A DNA stretch of 64,000 nt from Modicisalibacter ilicicola DSM 19980 (GTDB lineage: Bacteria > Pseudomonadota > Gammaproteobacteria > Pseudomonadales > Halomonadaceae). The stretch's first letter is position 1, and every line of letters starts with the position of its first letter. The notes under the pieces are model-generated. The model did no database searches. It was not told where the DNA came from and saw only the letters and a program-made list of their open reading frames with translations. A program made the position numbers and the translations under genes. Where the stretch lies: contig NZ_FQUJ01000006.1 in the NCBI RefSeq assembly GCF_900128925.1, positions 35,388 through 99,387 on the forward strand. Reading direction: 5' to 3'. Shown one piece after another: positions 31,450 to 38,692 of this stretch.

Positions 31450-32537
31450 TGAGCGAGACACCAGCAGACAAGCCGCGCATCCGCGTGCCGGCGTACAGCA
31501 AGCAGGCCGAAGCCGCGCCGGAACCAACGTCTGGCAAGGCGAGAGCCGAGGCATTCTCCTTCGGCGATCCCGAGCCGGTGACCAGCCTGCGCGATGTGTT
31601 CTACGAGGGCGTGTGGCTGAGTCCGGATGAATGGTACGAGCCACCGGTGCCGTTCAGCGTGCTGGCCCAGTCCTACCGCTCGACCGCGCATCACGGATCC
31701 GCGCTGCAGGTGAAGCGCAATATCCTTCTGCGGACTTTTCGCCCGCACCCGCTGCTGAGCCGCCAGGCCTTCAGCGCTTTGGCCCTCGATCACCTAGTGT
31801 TCGGCAACTGCTACCTGGAAGAGGTGAAGGGGCGGCTGGGCAAGCGCCTGCCGTTCCGCCATCTACCGGCCAAGTACATGCGGCGCGGCGGCAAGCAGGC
31901 GAACCGCTACTGGTGGGTGCCCAGCTACCTGGACAAGACCGAGCTGCCCAGGGGGCGCGTGGTGCACCTGCTCGAGCCGGATATCGACCAGACCGTCTAT
32001 GGCCTGCCGGACTATCTGGGCTCGCTGCAGTCCGCCTGGCTCAACGAGAGCGCGACGCTGTTTCGCCGGCGCTACTACCTCAACGGCAGCCATGCCGGCT
32101 TCATCATGTACGTCAACGACGAGGCCCATGATCAGAAGGACATCGATGCCATGCGTCAGGCGCTGCGCGAGAGCAAGGGGCCGGGCAACTTCCGCAACCT
32201 GTTCCTGTACTCCCCCAAGGGCAAGAAGGACGGGGTGCAGATCATCCCGGTCTCCGAGGTGGCCGCCAAGGACGAGTTCTGGAACATCAAGAACATCACC
32301 AGGGACGATCAACTCGCCGGGCACCGCATCCCCCCGCAGCTGATGGGCATCATCCCGCAGAACACCGGCGGCTTCGGCGACGTCGAGAAAGCCGCCCGGG
32401 TATTCGTCGCCAACGAGCTCGAACCGCTGCAGGCCACCTTCCTCGACATCAACGAGCGCATGGGCGAAGAAATCATCCGCTTCAATCCCTACTCGCTGGA
32501 CGCTCCCGGCGGATCCGGCTTGGATCCCAGCCGCTGA
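31449..32537 (+). CDS. Q: portal protein Q
   Basis: A 362-residue P2 gpQ portal: FSFGDPEPVTSLRDVFYEGVW, VPFSVLAQSYRSTAHHGSALQVKRNIL, DQLAGHRIPPQLMGIIPQNTGGFGDVEKAARVFVANELEPLQATFLDINE. Start and P stop share one base (TGATG). It forms the DNA entry ring of the capsid. An intrinsic terminator follows. Confidence 0.96.
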   Translation: MSETPADKPRIRVPAYSKQAEAAPEPTSGKARAEAFSFGDPEPVTSLRDVFYEGVWLSPDEWYEPPVPFSVLAQSYRSTAHHGSALQVKRNILLRTFRPHPLLSRQAFSALALDHLVFGNCYLEEVKGRLGKRLPFRHLPAKYMRRGGKQANRYWWVPSYLDKTELPRGRVVHLLEPDIDQTVYGLPDYLGSLQSAWLNESATLFRRRYYLNGSHAGFIMYVNDEAHDQKDIDAMRQALRESKGPGNFRNLFLYSPKGKKDGVQIIPVSEVAAKDEFWNIKNITRDDQLAGHRIPPQLMGIIPQNTGGFGDVEKAARVFVANELEPLQATFLDINERMGEEIIRFNPYSLDAPGGSGLDPSR

Positions 32538-32554
32538 AACCAGTCTCCTTACTT

Positions 32555-32576
32555 GCCGCCTTAGGGCGGCTTTTTT
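32555..32576 (+). terminator. terminator after portal gene Q
   Basis: GCCGCC-TTAG-GGCGGC stem followed by six T residues, 17 bases after the Q stop. Confidence 0.85.
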
Positions 32577-32585
32577 GTGCCACAA

Positions 32586-32616
32586 AAAAGGGGTGAACAT
32601 TGCGTTCACCCCTTTT
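32586..32616. terminator. bidirectional terminator between Q and BRO gene
   Basis: Perfect 13-bp stem AAAAGGGGTGAAC/GTTCACCCCTTTT with a five-base loop. A-tract before and T-tract after let it work in both directions. It separates convergent Q (plus) and the BRO antirepressor (minus). Confidence 0.85.
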
Positions 32617-32629
32617 ACCTGGGCTCTGG

Positions 32630-33436
32630 TTACTCCTCCAGGGAGAAGGTCCAGCACTTCACCGAGCGGCCTAGTATCCGGCTATGCACGGTGGTATAGC
32701 CGATAAGCCTATGCCGCGCGTTCGTCTTGAATCCCCGACGCAGCTGAGAGGGCGCAGGGAGCGGGATCCCGTGCTTCTTGGCCAGGCGCTGAATCTCCGG
32801 CACGTTAATCGCCAGGCGATCCGTCTCATCGTAGTGGTTGTAGGCAATCTCATTGGCCTGGAAATAGTCCAGCGCCTCCCAGAAGCTGTCGATATCCACC
32901 GTGGGGTTGGTGTGCAGGCGAGTGCCGATGGCGTCGAGTGACGGCGCAGCGATGCCCATCGCCTCATGAACGACTTGCAGCTGAGCATACAGGGAGTGGC
33001 GTAGCTCTTCGTTCGGCTCTCGGCGAATCCGCTCCGTCAGCTTGTGAGCGAGATCGATATTGCGATGCAAGTTTTTCTGATCTTCAAGATGCTGCTTGTG
33101 CTGCTGACCTTTGACGCTATAGCTACCAGTGCGAAACAACTCCGGCAGCATCTCATCGAATAGCCAGCCTTCGAACTGTTCGGCACTTGGGAGCTTTGAA
33201 CGTGAAATAAGACGGTAAACATCACCATTAGGAATAATTTGAACGTGGCGGACCTGACCTCCCATTTCGGTAGGGCAGGTCTCTACTCGTTTGCAGTGCG
33301 TGTTCACCGCCTTTGATGTGTTGTTATAGCCAAGAGCGTCAGCAATATCCTTGGCCACGAACCACGGCTTCCCCTCTATTACGGTAGATCGGATCAGGTT
33401 GTCACCGAAGTTGAACGGAATCAGGGCGTTAGTCAT
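32630..33436 (-). CDS. BRO-N domain antirepressor-like protein
   Basis: A 268-residue protein. Residues 1-110 are a BRO-N domain (LIPFNFGDNLIRSTVIEGKPWFVAKDIADALGYNNTSKAVNTHCKRVETC, GDVYRLISRSKLPSAEQFEGWLFDEMLPELFRTGSY). A helical linker follows. Residues 185-268 (FWEALDYFQANEIAYNHYDET to GRSVKCWTF) repeat the C-terminal module of the primase-helicase at 5802. BRO-N proteins of phages act as antirepressors or DNA-binding regulators. It overlaps the small gene upstream by four bases and sits behind the right-hand C4 RNA, so it is probably under antisense control. Expression would be independent of the main early operon. Confidence 0.82.
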   Translation of the reverse strand: MTNALIPFNFGDNLIRSTVIEGKPWFVAKDIADALGYNNTSKAVNTHCKRVETCPTEMGGQVRHVQIIPNGDVYRLISRSKLPSAEQFEGWLFDEMLPELFRTGSYSVKGQQHKQHLEDQKNLHRNIDLAHKLTERIRREPNEELRHSLYAQLQVVHEAMGIAAPSLDAIGTRLHTNPTVDIDSFWEALDYFQANEIAYNHYDETDRLAINVPEIQRLAKKHGIPLPAPSQLRRGFKTNARHRLIGYTTVHSRILGRSVKCWTFSLEE

Positions 33437-33696
33437 TGGGCGCTCTCCTTGAGAAAGGCGGCGATATCCTGGCTGGCGTTCAGGCCATCGTCGAGGAAGT
33501 GCAGGATCACCTGCAGATGGGCAACGAGCTCTTCGGTACTGATCTCCAGGCGATCGCGGTCGACGTTCATGGCGATCAAGCCTTCGAGAAAGCCGAGGCT
33601 GTTACGGGCAAGGTTCAGGCTATGCTGGGCGCCGCCATTGAATACCTGGGCGTCCAGATCCGGCAGGGCAATGGCAGTGAGGGCGTTGCGGGTCAT
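33433..33696 (-). CDS. paralogue of small antirepressor-module protein
   Basis: An 87-residue paralogue of the 84-residue protein at 2072-2326, with LPDLDAQV, NLARNSLGFLEGLIAMNVDRDRLEISTEELVA and LQVILHFLDDGL. AAGGAG lies seven bases before ATG 33696; the frame reaching 33855 covers the C4 RNA and is not coding. Function unknown. Its conservation between two modules with unlike antirepressors argues for a shared role in their regulation or activity. Confidence 0.7.
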   Translation of the reverse strand: MTRNALTAIALPDLDAQVFNGGAQHSLNLARNSLGFLEGLIAMNVDRDRLEISTEELVAHLQVILHFLDDGLNASQDIAAFLKESAQ

Positions 33697-33746
33697 GTGA
33701 GACTCCTTCTTTTGATGGAGTCCGCCTACCGCTGTCAATCGATGGG

Positions 33747-33822
33747 GGCGGACCGTGCGCGGGTTGACAGACCGGGGAAAGAAGGAACCCGGCAGGCCGT
33801 AGCCTCCCACACACGGCCCGCC
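33747..33822 (-). ncRNA. C4-type antisense RNA (right copy)
   Basis: Second copy of the C4-like leader, clearly homologous to 2378-2457. Boxes CTGTCAA (33764-33770, minus sense) and GTCCGCC (33747-33753) are complementary to TTGACAG at 33732-33738 and GGCGGAC at 33720-33726 just before the small gene. An upstream TTGACAG is at 33893-33899. The box sequences are identical to those of the left copy, so each RNA could act on both messages. Confidence 0.8.
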
Positions 33823-33841
33823 ATAACTATCTGACAGGCAT

Positions 33842-33869
33842 AAAAAAAGCGCCATTCAGATAAGGGCGC
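33842..33869 (-). terminator. intrinsic terminator upstream of right C4
   Basis: Minus-strand GCGCC/GGCGC stem with seven T residues, same position and form as 2473-2504 in the left module. Confidence 0.65.
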
Positions 33870-33899
33870 TGTGCGCCTTCTTTCTATTCGGGCTGTCAA

Positions 33900-34281
33900 T
33901 CCCTTAACGCCATACTGCCACCACCCCGCACATTGTTCAAGCCTCGAAAAGAGAGGATAAAGCACCGTTATTCCCTTTTTAGGCCAACCAAACCAAAGGG
34001 GTGTAAGCACTGCTTACACCCAGATCCGAGCAAGGCGCGTACCAGCTCCCGGACGCTGCCAGCGCGCCCCACCGCGCGCCGTCGACACCCCGCCCCGCCT
34101 GCGCGCTTTACAGGCCATTTTTTACTCACTTCTTCAATGTCCGCTAGATCGCTCAGACAAGGCGGTCAGCGATGTTTCATAAAGCATTGTTTTTGCTTCG
34201 AAATCATTCGTTTTCAGCGGCTCACGGGCACGCAATGGAGGCTGGCAGGTGGTTTATAAGCCAGGGGGGTCGTCGGAAAAA
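33900..34281. other. noncoding stretch with a 23-bp palindrome
   Basis: No credible gene. It holds a near-perfect palindrome GGGTGTAAGCA-C-TGCTTACACCC (34000-34022, 11-bp arms) and a GC-rich block around 34080-34105. The palindrome resembles a GacA box but its gap is five bases rather than six. The GC-rich block contains, on the minus strand, AGGCGGGG, a string also in the P2 cohesive end; cos in P2 lies beyond Q, which is this area. The cos suggestion is weak. Confidence 0.35.
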
Positions 34282-34555
34282 GGTAACGGAGGTAACGCGC
34301 CATGCTTTCAAGAATTAAGTAACTGATATTAAAGGGGTAAAAAAATACCCTGAAAAGGTAACGTTTGGTACTGCAAAAGGTAACGCTTTCCTAAGTTGTT
34401 GATATATATAAATTTATAAAAATACGATAATTACCATTTAAAAAGGTAACGCAATACCTTTACATTACCTTTATGTTACCTTTTGAACGACCGTTTTAAA
34501 TATATATAAAACAATGGGATATGATGATATTTGGGAAAGCATTACCTTTGTTACC
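34282..34555. other. iteron region, probable phage replication origin
   Basis: Seven copies of GGTAAC: forward at 34282, 34291, 34357, 34379 and 34445; reverse at 34475 and 34550. Two more differ by one base (ATTACC at 34465 and 34541). Most fit AAAAGGTAACG. Between them lies a very AT-rich stretch (about 34397-34440, with TATATATAAATTTATAAAAATA) suited to strand opening. No gene is present. Iterons plus an AT-rich segment are the structure of P4-type origins bound by the alpha primase-helicase, and this phage encodes such a protein at 5802. Confidence 0.6.
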
Positions 34556-34670
34556 TTTTTCCGAGCCCCCCAAACATTCTGAGAGGCCGCCAACACGCAT
34601 GCGCACACGCACGTCATGTACGCCTCTTCTATCGCTCCTATCGCAGCAATCCTCACTCAGCCCTCAAAAG

Positions 34671-34789
34671 ACAAAAAAATGCCAGCAGCTGAATGCTGCT
34701 GGCACATATTTGGCACTTGGGGGCTGCGAAGCCTGCCACTACGGCATTAGAGTCCAATCCATCATCGGCGCCACGGAGAAGGTTCTGTC
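34671..34789. repeat. right attachment repeat (attR-like)
   Basis: Direct repeat of 1-119. On its right it continues into chromosomal DNA that supplies the native dusA start. Includes the terminator hairpin at 34673-34703. Confidence 0.88.
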
Positions 34790-34855
34790 AAGCCCGCGAC
34801 GCAGGGGGCCTGGGCATGCATCGAGGGGCATATCGGTCTGGCGAAGTGAAGTCAT
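34739..34855 (-). pseudogene. dusA: chromosomal dusA 5' fragment cut by integration
   Basis: A 38-codon frame ending in TAG: MTSLRQTDMPLDACPGPLRRGLD then RTFSVAPMMDWT and the foreign LMP. DusA makes dihydrouridine in tRNA with FMN; its family begins (H)RFSVAPMMDWTDRHCR, so only the first 35 codons are native. An alternative start is ATG 34831. Minus-strand GATAAT (34892-34897) may be the -10 of its promoter. The remainder of the gene is outside the window, separated by at least this prophage. Confidence 0.8.
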
Positions 34856-34971
34856 CCTGATGGGGCGATCGGTCCGGGAATGTGGCGCAGGATTATCGCA
34901 TGGATAGCCGAGCTTCGCATTGCCTGCCCGGCGTGGTCGCCGTTGACCAATATTCCCGTTGACGCATGTCT

Positions 34972-34989
34972 TGTAAGAAATAGCTTACA
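34972..34989. promoter_or_regulatory. GacA/UvrY upstream activating sequence
   Basis: TGTAAG-AAATAG-CTTACA, a perfect match to the TGTAAG-N6-CTTACA palindrome bound by the response regulator GacA/UvrY upstream of rsm/csr small RNA genes. Flanking bases extend it to CTTGTAAG/CTTACAAG, and a third CTTACAAG half-site lies at 35007-35014. The sRNA candidate follows downstream. Confidence 0.8.
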
Positions 34990-35217
34990 AGAATTGCCTG
35001 AAAATGCTTACAAGGATTCTGCTTCGGGGTTGCTCTGGGTTAAATCGAATTCGGTCTTGATGCGGCACAATGCCTCTTGTCGAGCAAGGAGTCGTTCGAT
35101 TTGCCTGCAGGATGCATGGCACTAGAGCAAAGCGGCCGCTGGTCGCTTTCTACCCGATGTCGCTCGGGAAACGCCACGGACGGCGGCGATGCTTTCAAGC
35201 ATCTGTTTTGCAAGGTT

Positions 35218-35246
35218 TTGCAAATTTCCATCGAAGCGGTTAGGGT
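35218..35246 (+). promoter_or_regulatory. candidate promoter of the CsrB-like RNA
   Basis: TTGCAA (35218-35223), 17 bases, TAGGGT (35241-35246). It would start RNA near 35253. The -10 is poor, as is usual for activator-dependent promoters; an earlier start is possible because additional GGA hairpins (for example TGCAGGATGCA near 35105-35115) lie upstream. Confidence 0.4.
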
Positions 35247-35251
35247 ATTTC

Positions 35252-35432
35252 ACGTGGAGAGCAGTAGCCAACGACCGGCTGCAAGCACAGGATGTGCGTG
35301 ATCAGGACGATCAGTGTGGGGATGAAGACGCTCGAGGCAGGGAGCCTGCAACGTCAAGGAACCCGAAGACTCTCCACCAAGCAGAGCATGTTACTCTGCA
35401 AGGCCCGGCCAGTCATGGCCGGGCCTATTTTT
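35252..35432 (+). ncRNA. CsrB/RsmZ-family small RNA sequestering CsrA
   Basis: About 180 nt with no good ORF and six GGA motifs (GTGGAGA, CAGGATG, CAGGACG, GGGGATG, AGGGAGC, AAGGAAC). Several are shown in hairpin loops: GCACA-GGA-TGTGC (35285-35297), TGATC-AGGAC-GATCA (35299-35313) and AGGC-AGGGA-GCCT (35335-35347). A strong intrinsic terminator ends it and a perfect GacA box lies upstream. This combination is diagnostic of RNAs that titrate the translational repressor CsrA/RsmA. The 5' end is uncertain (35090-35253). A gene name is not given because several paralogues exist per genome. Confidence 0.78.
35401..35432 (+). terminator. terminator of the CsrB-like RNA
   Basis: AGGCCCGGCC-AGTCAT-GGCCGGGCCT, a perfect 10-bp GC-rich stem, then ATTTTT. 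Only the plus direction has the T tract. Confidence 0.9.
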
Positions 35433-35485
35433 ATGGATGTGATTTTGCCCGGCAGCAGTGGTATTCCTCGCGATGTCGCCTTCTC

Positions 35486-36109
35486 TTATTCGTCGTAGAA
35501 CCTGTTCCTGTCGATCTCCGTGAGCTGCCAGAGGGCGCGCACCTGACCGAGCAACTTGAAGGGCATATCTCCGAGTTGCGCTCTTTCCAGGCGTTGGGAT
35601 TCGTCGCTGATATCGATCTCGCCATTATCGGTGCGGGAGAGATAGCGAACGAGCAACTGACCGAAACGATCGAGTATGTAGAGGCCATCCTGCATGAAGG
35701 AGTTCGTCGGCTTTACTGCGGCCAGGTCGCCTTCCTCGATAAAATCGAATTCCTCCCCCAAGGCCGGCGTGACCAGATGGCAGTCGCCGCTCAGGTTCGG
35801 CACGGGCAGCTCCCCGAGTATCGTGACCGGTGCCGCGCGACGCAGCCACGGGGCCGCCTGATGTACCCGAATGAAGAGTACCGGCTGCGATGTGGGGGGC
35901 GGGGGCGGGGCGTCCAACAGGTCCTCGAGACTGCAATTCAAGGCCTCGGCCAATGCAAGAAGGCGCTCATGACCGATCTGCTTGATGGCACCGGACTCCC
36001 AATAGGAAACCGAGACATCGGAGACACCGACCCTGCGCGCTAATGCCGCTTTGCTGAGCTTGGCTCGTAATCGTAGTTGTTTTATTCGCGTTCCTAGAGC
36101 TTCCATCAA
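35486..36109 (-). CDS. XRE-family regulator with degenerate S24 domain
   Basis: A 207-residue transcription regulator. Residues 6-65 form an XRE helix-turn-helix (LGTRIKQLRLRAKLSKAALARRVGVSDVSVSYWESG, ending LNCSLEDLLD). A proline-rich linker follows. Residues 100-190 resemble the S24/LexA C-terminal fold (DFIEEGDLAAVKP, DGLYILDRFGQLLVRYL). The Ser and Lys of the peptidase are absent (EGD without GDSM, R in place of K), so it should not self-cleave. It lies outside the att repeat and may be chromosomal or a remnant of another element. Its stop is 53 bases from the sRNA terminator on the opposite strand. Confidence 0.75.
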   Translation of the reverse strand: MMEALGTRIKQLRLRAKLSKAALARRVGVSDVSVSYWESGAIKQIGHERLLALAEALNCSLEDLLDAPPPPPTSQPVLFIRVHQAAPWLRRAAPVTILGELPVPNLSGDCHLVTPALGEEFDFIEEGDLAAVKPTNSFMQDGLYILDRFGQLLVRYLSRTDNGEIDISDESQRLERAQLGDMPFKLLGQVRALWQLTEIDRNRFYDE

Positions 36110-36282
36110 TGCGTCTCACGAGATATTCGCGATAGCATAGTGAATGCCTGGCTAAGTTTGTTTAGGATTATCAGCCTTCTAGAGGCAATATCAGTCAGGA
36201 GGTGCTATCGCAGCGAATGACAAGGGAGGGGGAAAGCGCTTTGACAGGTCTGTACATTCAGTGAAGCACATGAGCGGCATTC

Positions 36283-37023
36283 TTACCAAGGAACGGGGTC
36301 GCCGGCCCAGTCCCAGAAGCTTCCACTGTCGTCCGGTGTGCGCTGGCTCATGACCTCGAGGAGACGCTCGGCCACGAAATCCGCCGTGAACAGCTTGCCC
36401 TCGGGAACCCGGGCCTGGAAGGGTTGCGACAGGGCGGTGTCGGTGGTGCCCGGATGCAGGCACAGCACGATGGCATGCCGGTTGAGTCGCCGGAGCTCCA
36501 CGGCGGCGGTCTTCAGCAGCATGTTGTGAGCCGCCTTGCTGGCACGGTAGGCATACCAGCCCCCGAGGCCGTTGTCGTCGATCGACCCGACCCGGGCCGA
36601 GAGGCTCGCGAAGATGACCGGGTGCTTGCCCTTCAAGGCGTGCCTGAGGGTCTTGAGCAGCATGGCCGGGGTGGCGGCATTGACGTGGAAGAGGCGCTCC
36701 AGGGAAGCGAAATCCAGATCCTCGAGTCGCTTTTCCGGGGCGATGCCGGCATCGTCGTCGTGCAGCATGCCGACGGCATTGAAGACCAGGTGCAGTGGCA
36801 TGTCCTGCAGGTGGACCGCAAGCGTCTCGAGGCCTTCCCCGGTGGTGACGTCCAGCGTCAGGGACTCGAGCCGCGGGTCGTCCCGGGCGATTTTTCGGCG
36901 GCTGACCGCGACGATGCGCCCAGGGCGCGGGCTGGCCAGCAGCGCCTCGAGAAGGGCGTGGCCGATGCCGCCAGAAGCGCCGAGCACCAGGGCGGTAAAG
37001 CCTTCGGGGAGCTGGTTCAGCAT
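36283..37023 (-). CDS. short-chain dehydrogenase/reductase
   Basis: A 246-residue SDR with the Rossmann motif LGASGGIGHALLEAL (residues 14-28), the NAVG motif (NAVGML) and the catalytic Ser-Tyr-Lys (SARVGS, YRASKAA). The pattern is that of the CsgA/YwfD-like branch (LHPGTTDTALSQPFQARVPEGKLFTADFVAERLLEVM). Substrate unknown. It is divergent from gltX with 113 bases between. GGAGG lies nine bases before the start. Confidence 0.85.
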   Translation of the reverse strand: MLNQLPEGFTALVLGASGGIGHALLEALLASPRPGRIVAVSRRKIARDDPRLESLTLDVTTGEGLETLAVHLQDMPLHLVFNAVGMLHDDDAGIAPEKRLEDLDFASLERLFHVNAATPAMLLKTLRHALKGKHPVIFASLSARVGSIDDNGLGGWYAYRASKAAHNMLLKTAAVELRRLNRHAIVLCLHPGTTDTALSQPFQARVPEGKLFTADFVAERLLEVMSQRTPDDSGSFWDWAGDPVPW

Positions 37024-37136
37024 GACGCGTCCTCCTGGAGGGTGTTGAAAGAGAGGGGAGCTTCGTCGCCACGGCTGTCGAGCCCGGACCAGGTGCGTAT
37101 AATGCGGCCACCACTTGAGTCAACGGAACGGATGAC

Positions 37137-38618
37137 ATGACCACCGTACGTACCCGAATCGCGCCGTCACCCACCGGCGATCCCCACGTCGGTACCGCCT
37201 ACATCGCCCTGTTCAATCTCTGCTTCGCGCGTCAGCATGGCGGTCGATTCATCCTACGCATCGAGGACACCGACCGCCAGCGCTCCACTGCCGAGTCCGA
37301 ACGGATGATCCTCGATTCCCTGCGCTGGCTGGGGATCGAATGGGACGAGGGCCCGGATGTCGGCGGCCCCCACGGCCCTTATCGGCAGAGCGAGCGTGGC
37401 GACCTCTATGCGCGCTACGCGCAGCAGCTGCTCGACGCCGGGCATGCCTTCAAGTGCTACCGTACCAGCGAGGAGCTGGATGAATTGCGCGAGGCGCGCA
37501 AGGCCGAGGGGCTACACATGGCGCTCAAGCCCGAGGACCTGGCGCTGCCCCGGGACGAGGTCGAACGGCGCGCCTCCCAGGGTTGGCCGCATGTGGTGCG
37601 CATGAAGGTGCCCGAGGAGGGCGTCTGTGTCGTCGACGACATGCTGCGCGGCAAGATCGAGGTGGACTGGGCCCAGGTGGATGCCCAGATCCTGCTCAAG
37701 TCCGATGGCATGCCCACCTACCATCTGGCTAATGTGGTCGACGATCATCTGATGGGTATCACCCATGTGCTGCGTGGCGAAGAGTGGATCAACTCCGCTC
37801 CCAAGCATCAGTTGCTCTATGACTACTTCGGCTGGCCGATGCCGGCGCTCTGCCACATGCCGCTATTGCGCAATCCGGACAAGTCCAAGCTCTCCAAGCG
37901 CAAGAATCCGACCTCGATCAACTACTACCGGCGGATGGGCTTTCTGCCCCAGGCGGTGACCAACTATCTGGGACGCATGGGCTGGTCAATGCCGGATGAA
38001 CGAGAGAAGTTCAGCCTGGACGAGATGATGGCAAGCTTCGACATCCAGCGCGTCTCCCTGGGAGGGCCGGTGTTCGACCTGGAAAAACTGACCTGGTTGA
38101 ACGGCGTGTACATTCGCGAGGATCTCGACGATCAGGCGTTGCTGACGGCGCTGCGCGAATGGGCCTTCAACGAAGAGTACGTCAGTCAGATCCTGCCCCA
38201 GGTAAGGCCGCGCATCGAGACGCTGTCCGACGCGGCGCCTCTGGCCGGCCACTTCTTTGCCGGGTTGCCGGCCATCGACGAGCACGACTTCGACACGGTC
38301 CCCCTCGAGCGCGACGAACTGCTCAGGCTGCTGCAGTTCCTGGTCTGGCGCCTGGAGAGCGTCTCGCCCTGGGAAAAGGAGCGCCTGCTGCCCGAAGTGA
38401 AGCGCCTCAGCGAATACTTCGGCTTGAAGATGAAGGCGTTTCTGGCGCCGGTCTTCATTGCCATCACCGGGTCGACGACCTCGACATCGGTCATGGATGC
38501 CATGGCCATCCTCGGTTCGGACATGACCCGGGCCCGCCTGCGTCACGCCATCGCCGTGCTGGGCGGCGTCTCCAAGAAGCAGGCCAAGCGCTTCGAAAAG
38601 GAATTTCGTGAAATTTGA
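37137..38618 (+). CDS. gltX: glutamyl-tRNA synthetase
   Basis: A 493-residue class I synthetase charging tRNA-Glu. The HIGH-like motif is [13 protein letters not shown] at residues 11-23 and the KMSKS motif is KLSKRKNP at about 249-256. The anticodon-binding domain fills the C-terminal third. Full family length. TATAAT at 37098-37103 is a probable -10 with a weak -35. Its substrate tRNA-Glu and a tRNA-Ala lie directly downstream, as in pseudomonads. Confidence 0.97.
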   Translation: MTTVRTRIAPSPTGDPHVGTAYIALFNLCFARQHGGRFILRIEDTDRQRSTAESERMILDSLRWLGIEWDEGPDVGGPHGPYRQSERGDLYARYAQQLLDAGHAFKCYRTSEELDELREARKAEGLHMALKPEDLALPRDEVERRASQGWPHVVRMKVPEEGVCVVDDMLRGKIEVDWAQVDAQILLKSDGMPTYHLANVVDDHLMGITHVLRGEEWINSAPKHQLLYDYFGWPMPALCHMPLLRNPDKSKLSKRKNPTSINYYRRMGFLPQAVTNYLGRMGWSMPDEREKFSLDEMMASFDIQRVSLGGPVFDLEKLTWLNGVYIREDLDDQALLTALREWAFNEEYVSQILPQVRPRIETLSDAAPLAGHFFAGLPAIDEHDFDTVPLERDELLRLLQFLVWRLESVSPWEKERLLPEVKRLSEYFGLKMKAFLAPVFIAITGSTTSTSVMDAMAILGSDMTRARLRHAIAVLGGVSKKQAKRFEKEFREI

Positions 38619-38630
38619 CGCCAGAAACCG

Positions 38631-38659
38631 TTGACCTTTCAGGGGCATATGGGTAGCAT
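38631..38659 (+). promoter_or_regulatory. promoter of the tRNA-Ala/tRNA-Glu genes
   Basis: TTGACC (38631-38636), 17 bases, TAGCAT (38654-38659). It lies 33 bases before tRNA-Ala. GC-rich TGTGCCCC follows the -10, like a stringent discriminator. Confidence 0.7.
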
Positions 38660-38692
38660 GTGCCCCGTTCTCGCAAGACGCTGTCTTGGACA

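Larger units (their letters stand above)
1..34789. mobile_element. P2-like prophage integrated in dusA
   Basis: Complete temperate-phage genome bounded by 119-bp direct repeats (1-119 and 34671-34789, two mismatches). It holds an integrase, a CI repressor, early replication genes and a full P2-order set of head, tail, lysis and late-control genes with no visible frameshift or truncation, so it may be inducible. Gene order D-U-T-E-FII-FI-G-H-I-J-W-V-S-R-lysis-X-L-M-N-O against divergent P-Q is that of P2. The integration core encodes the start of DusA, a known target of one integrase family. Position 1 is the edge of the window, so the left boundary of the element is taken at the repeat. Confidence 0.93.

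Noticed and set aside
34521-34907. Open frame of 128 codons on the plus strand across the right att repeat
   Set aside because: Runs through the terminator hairpin and is antisense to the dusA start.
35189-36043. Open frame of 284 codons on the plus strand over the sRNA and XRE gene
   Set aside because: Crosses a strong terminator and lies antisense to a recognisable regulator.
38160-38611. Alternative frame within the 3' half of gltX
   Set aside because: Frame-shifted shadow of gltX, no start signal.
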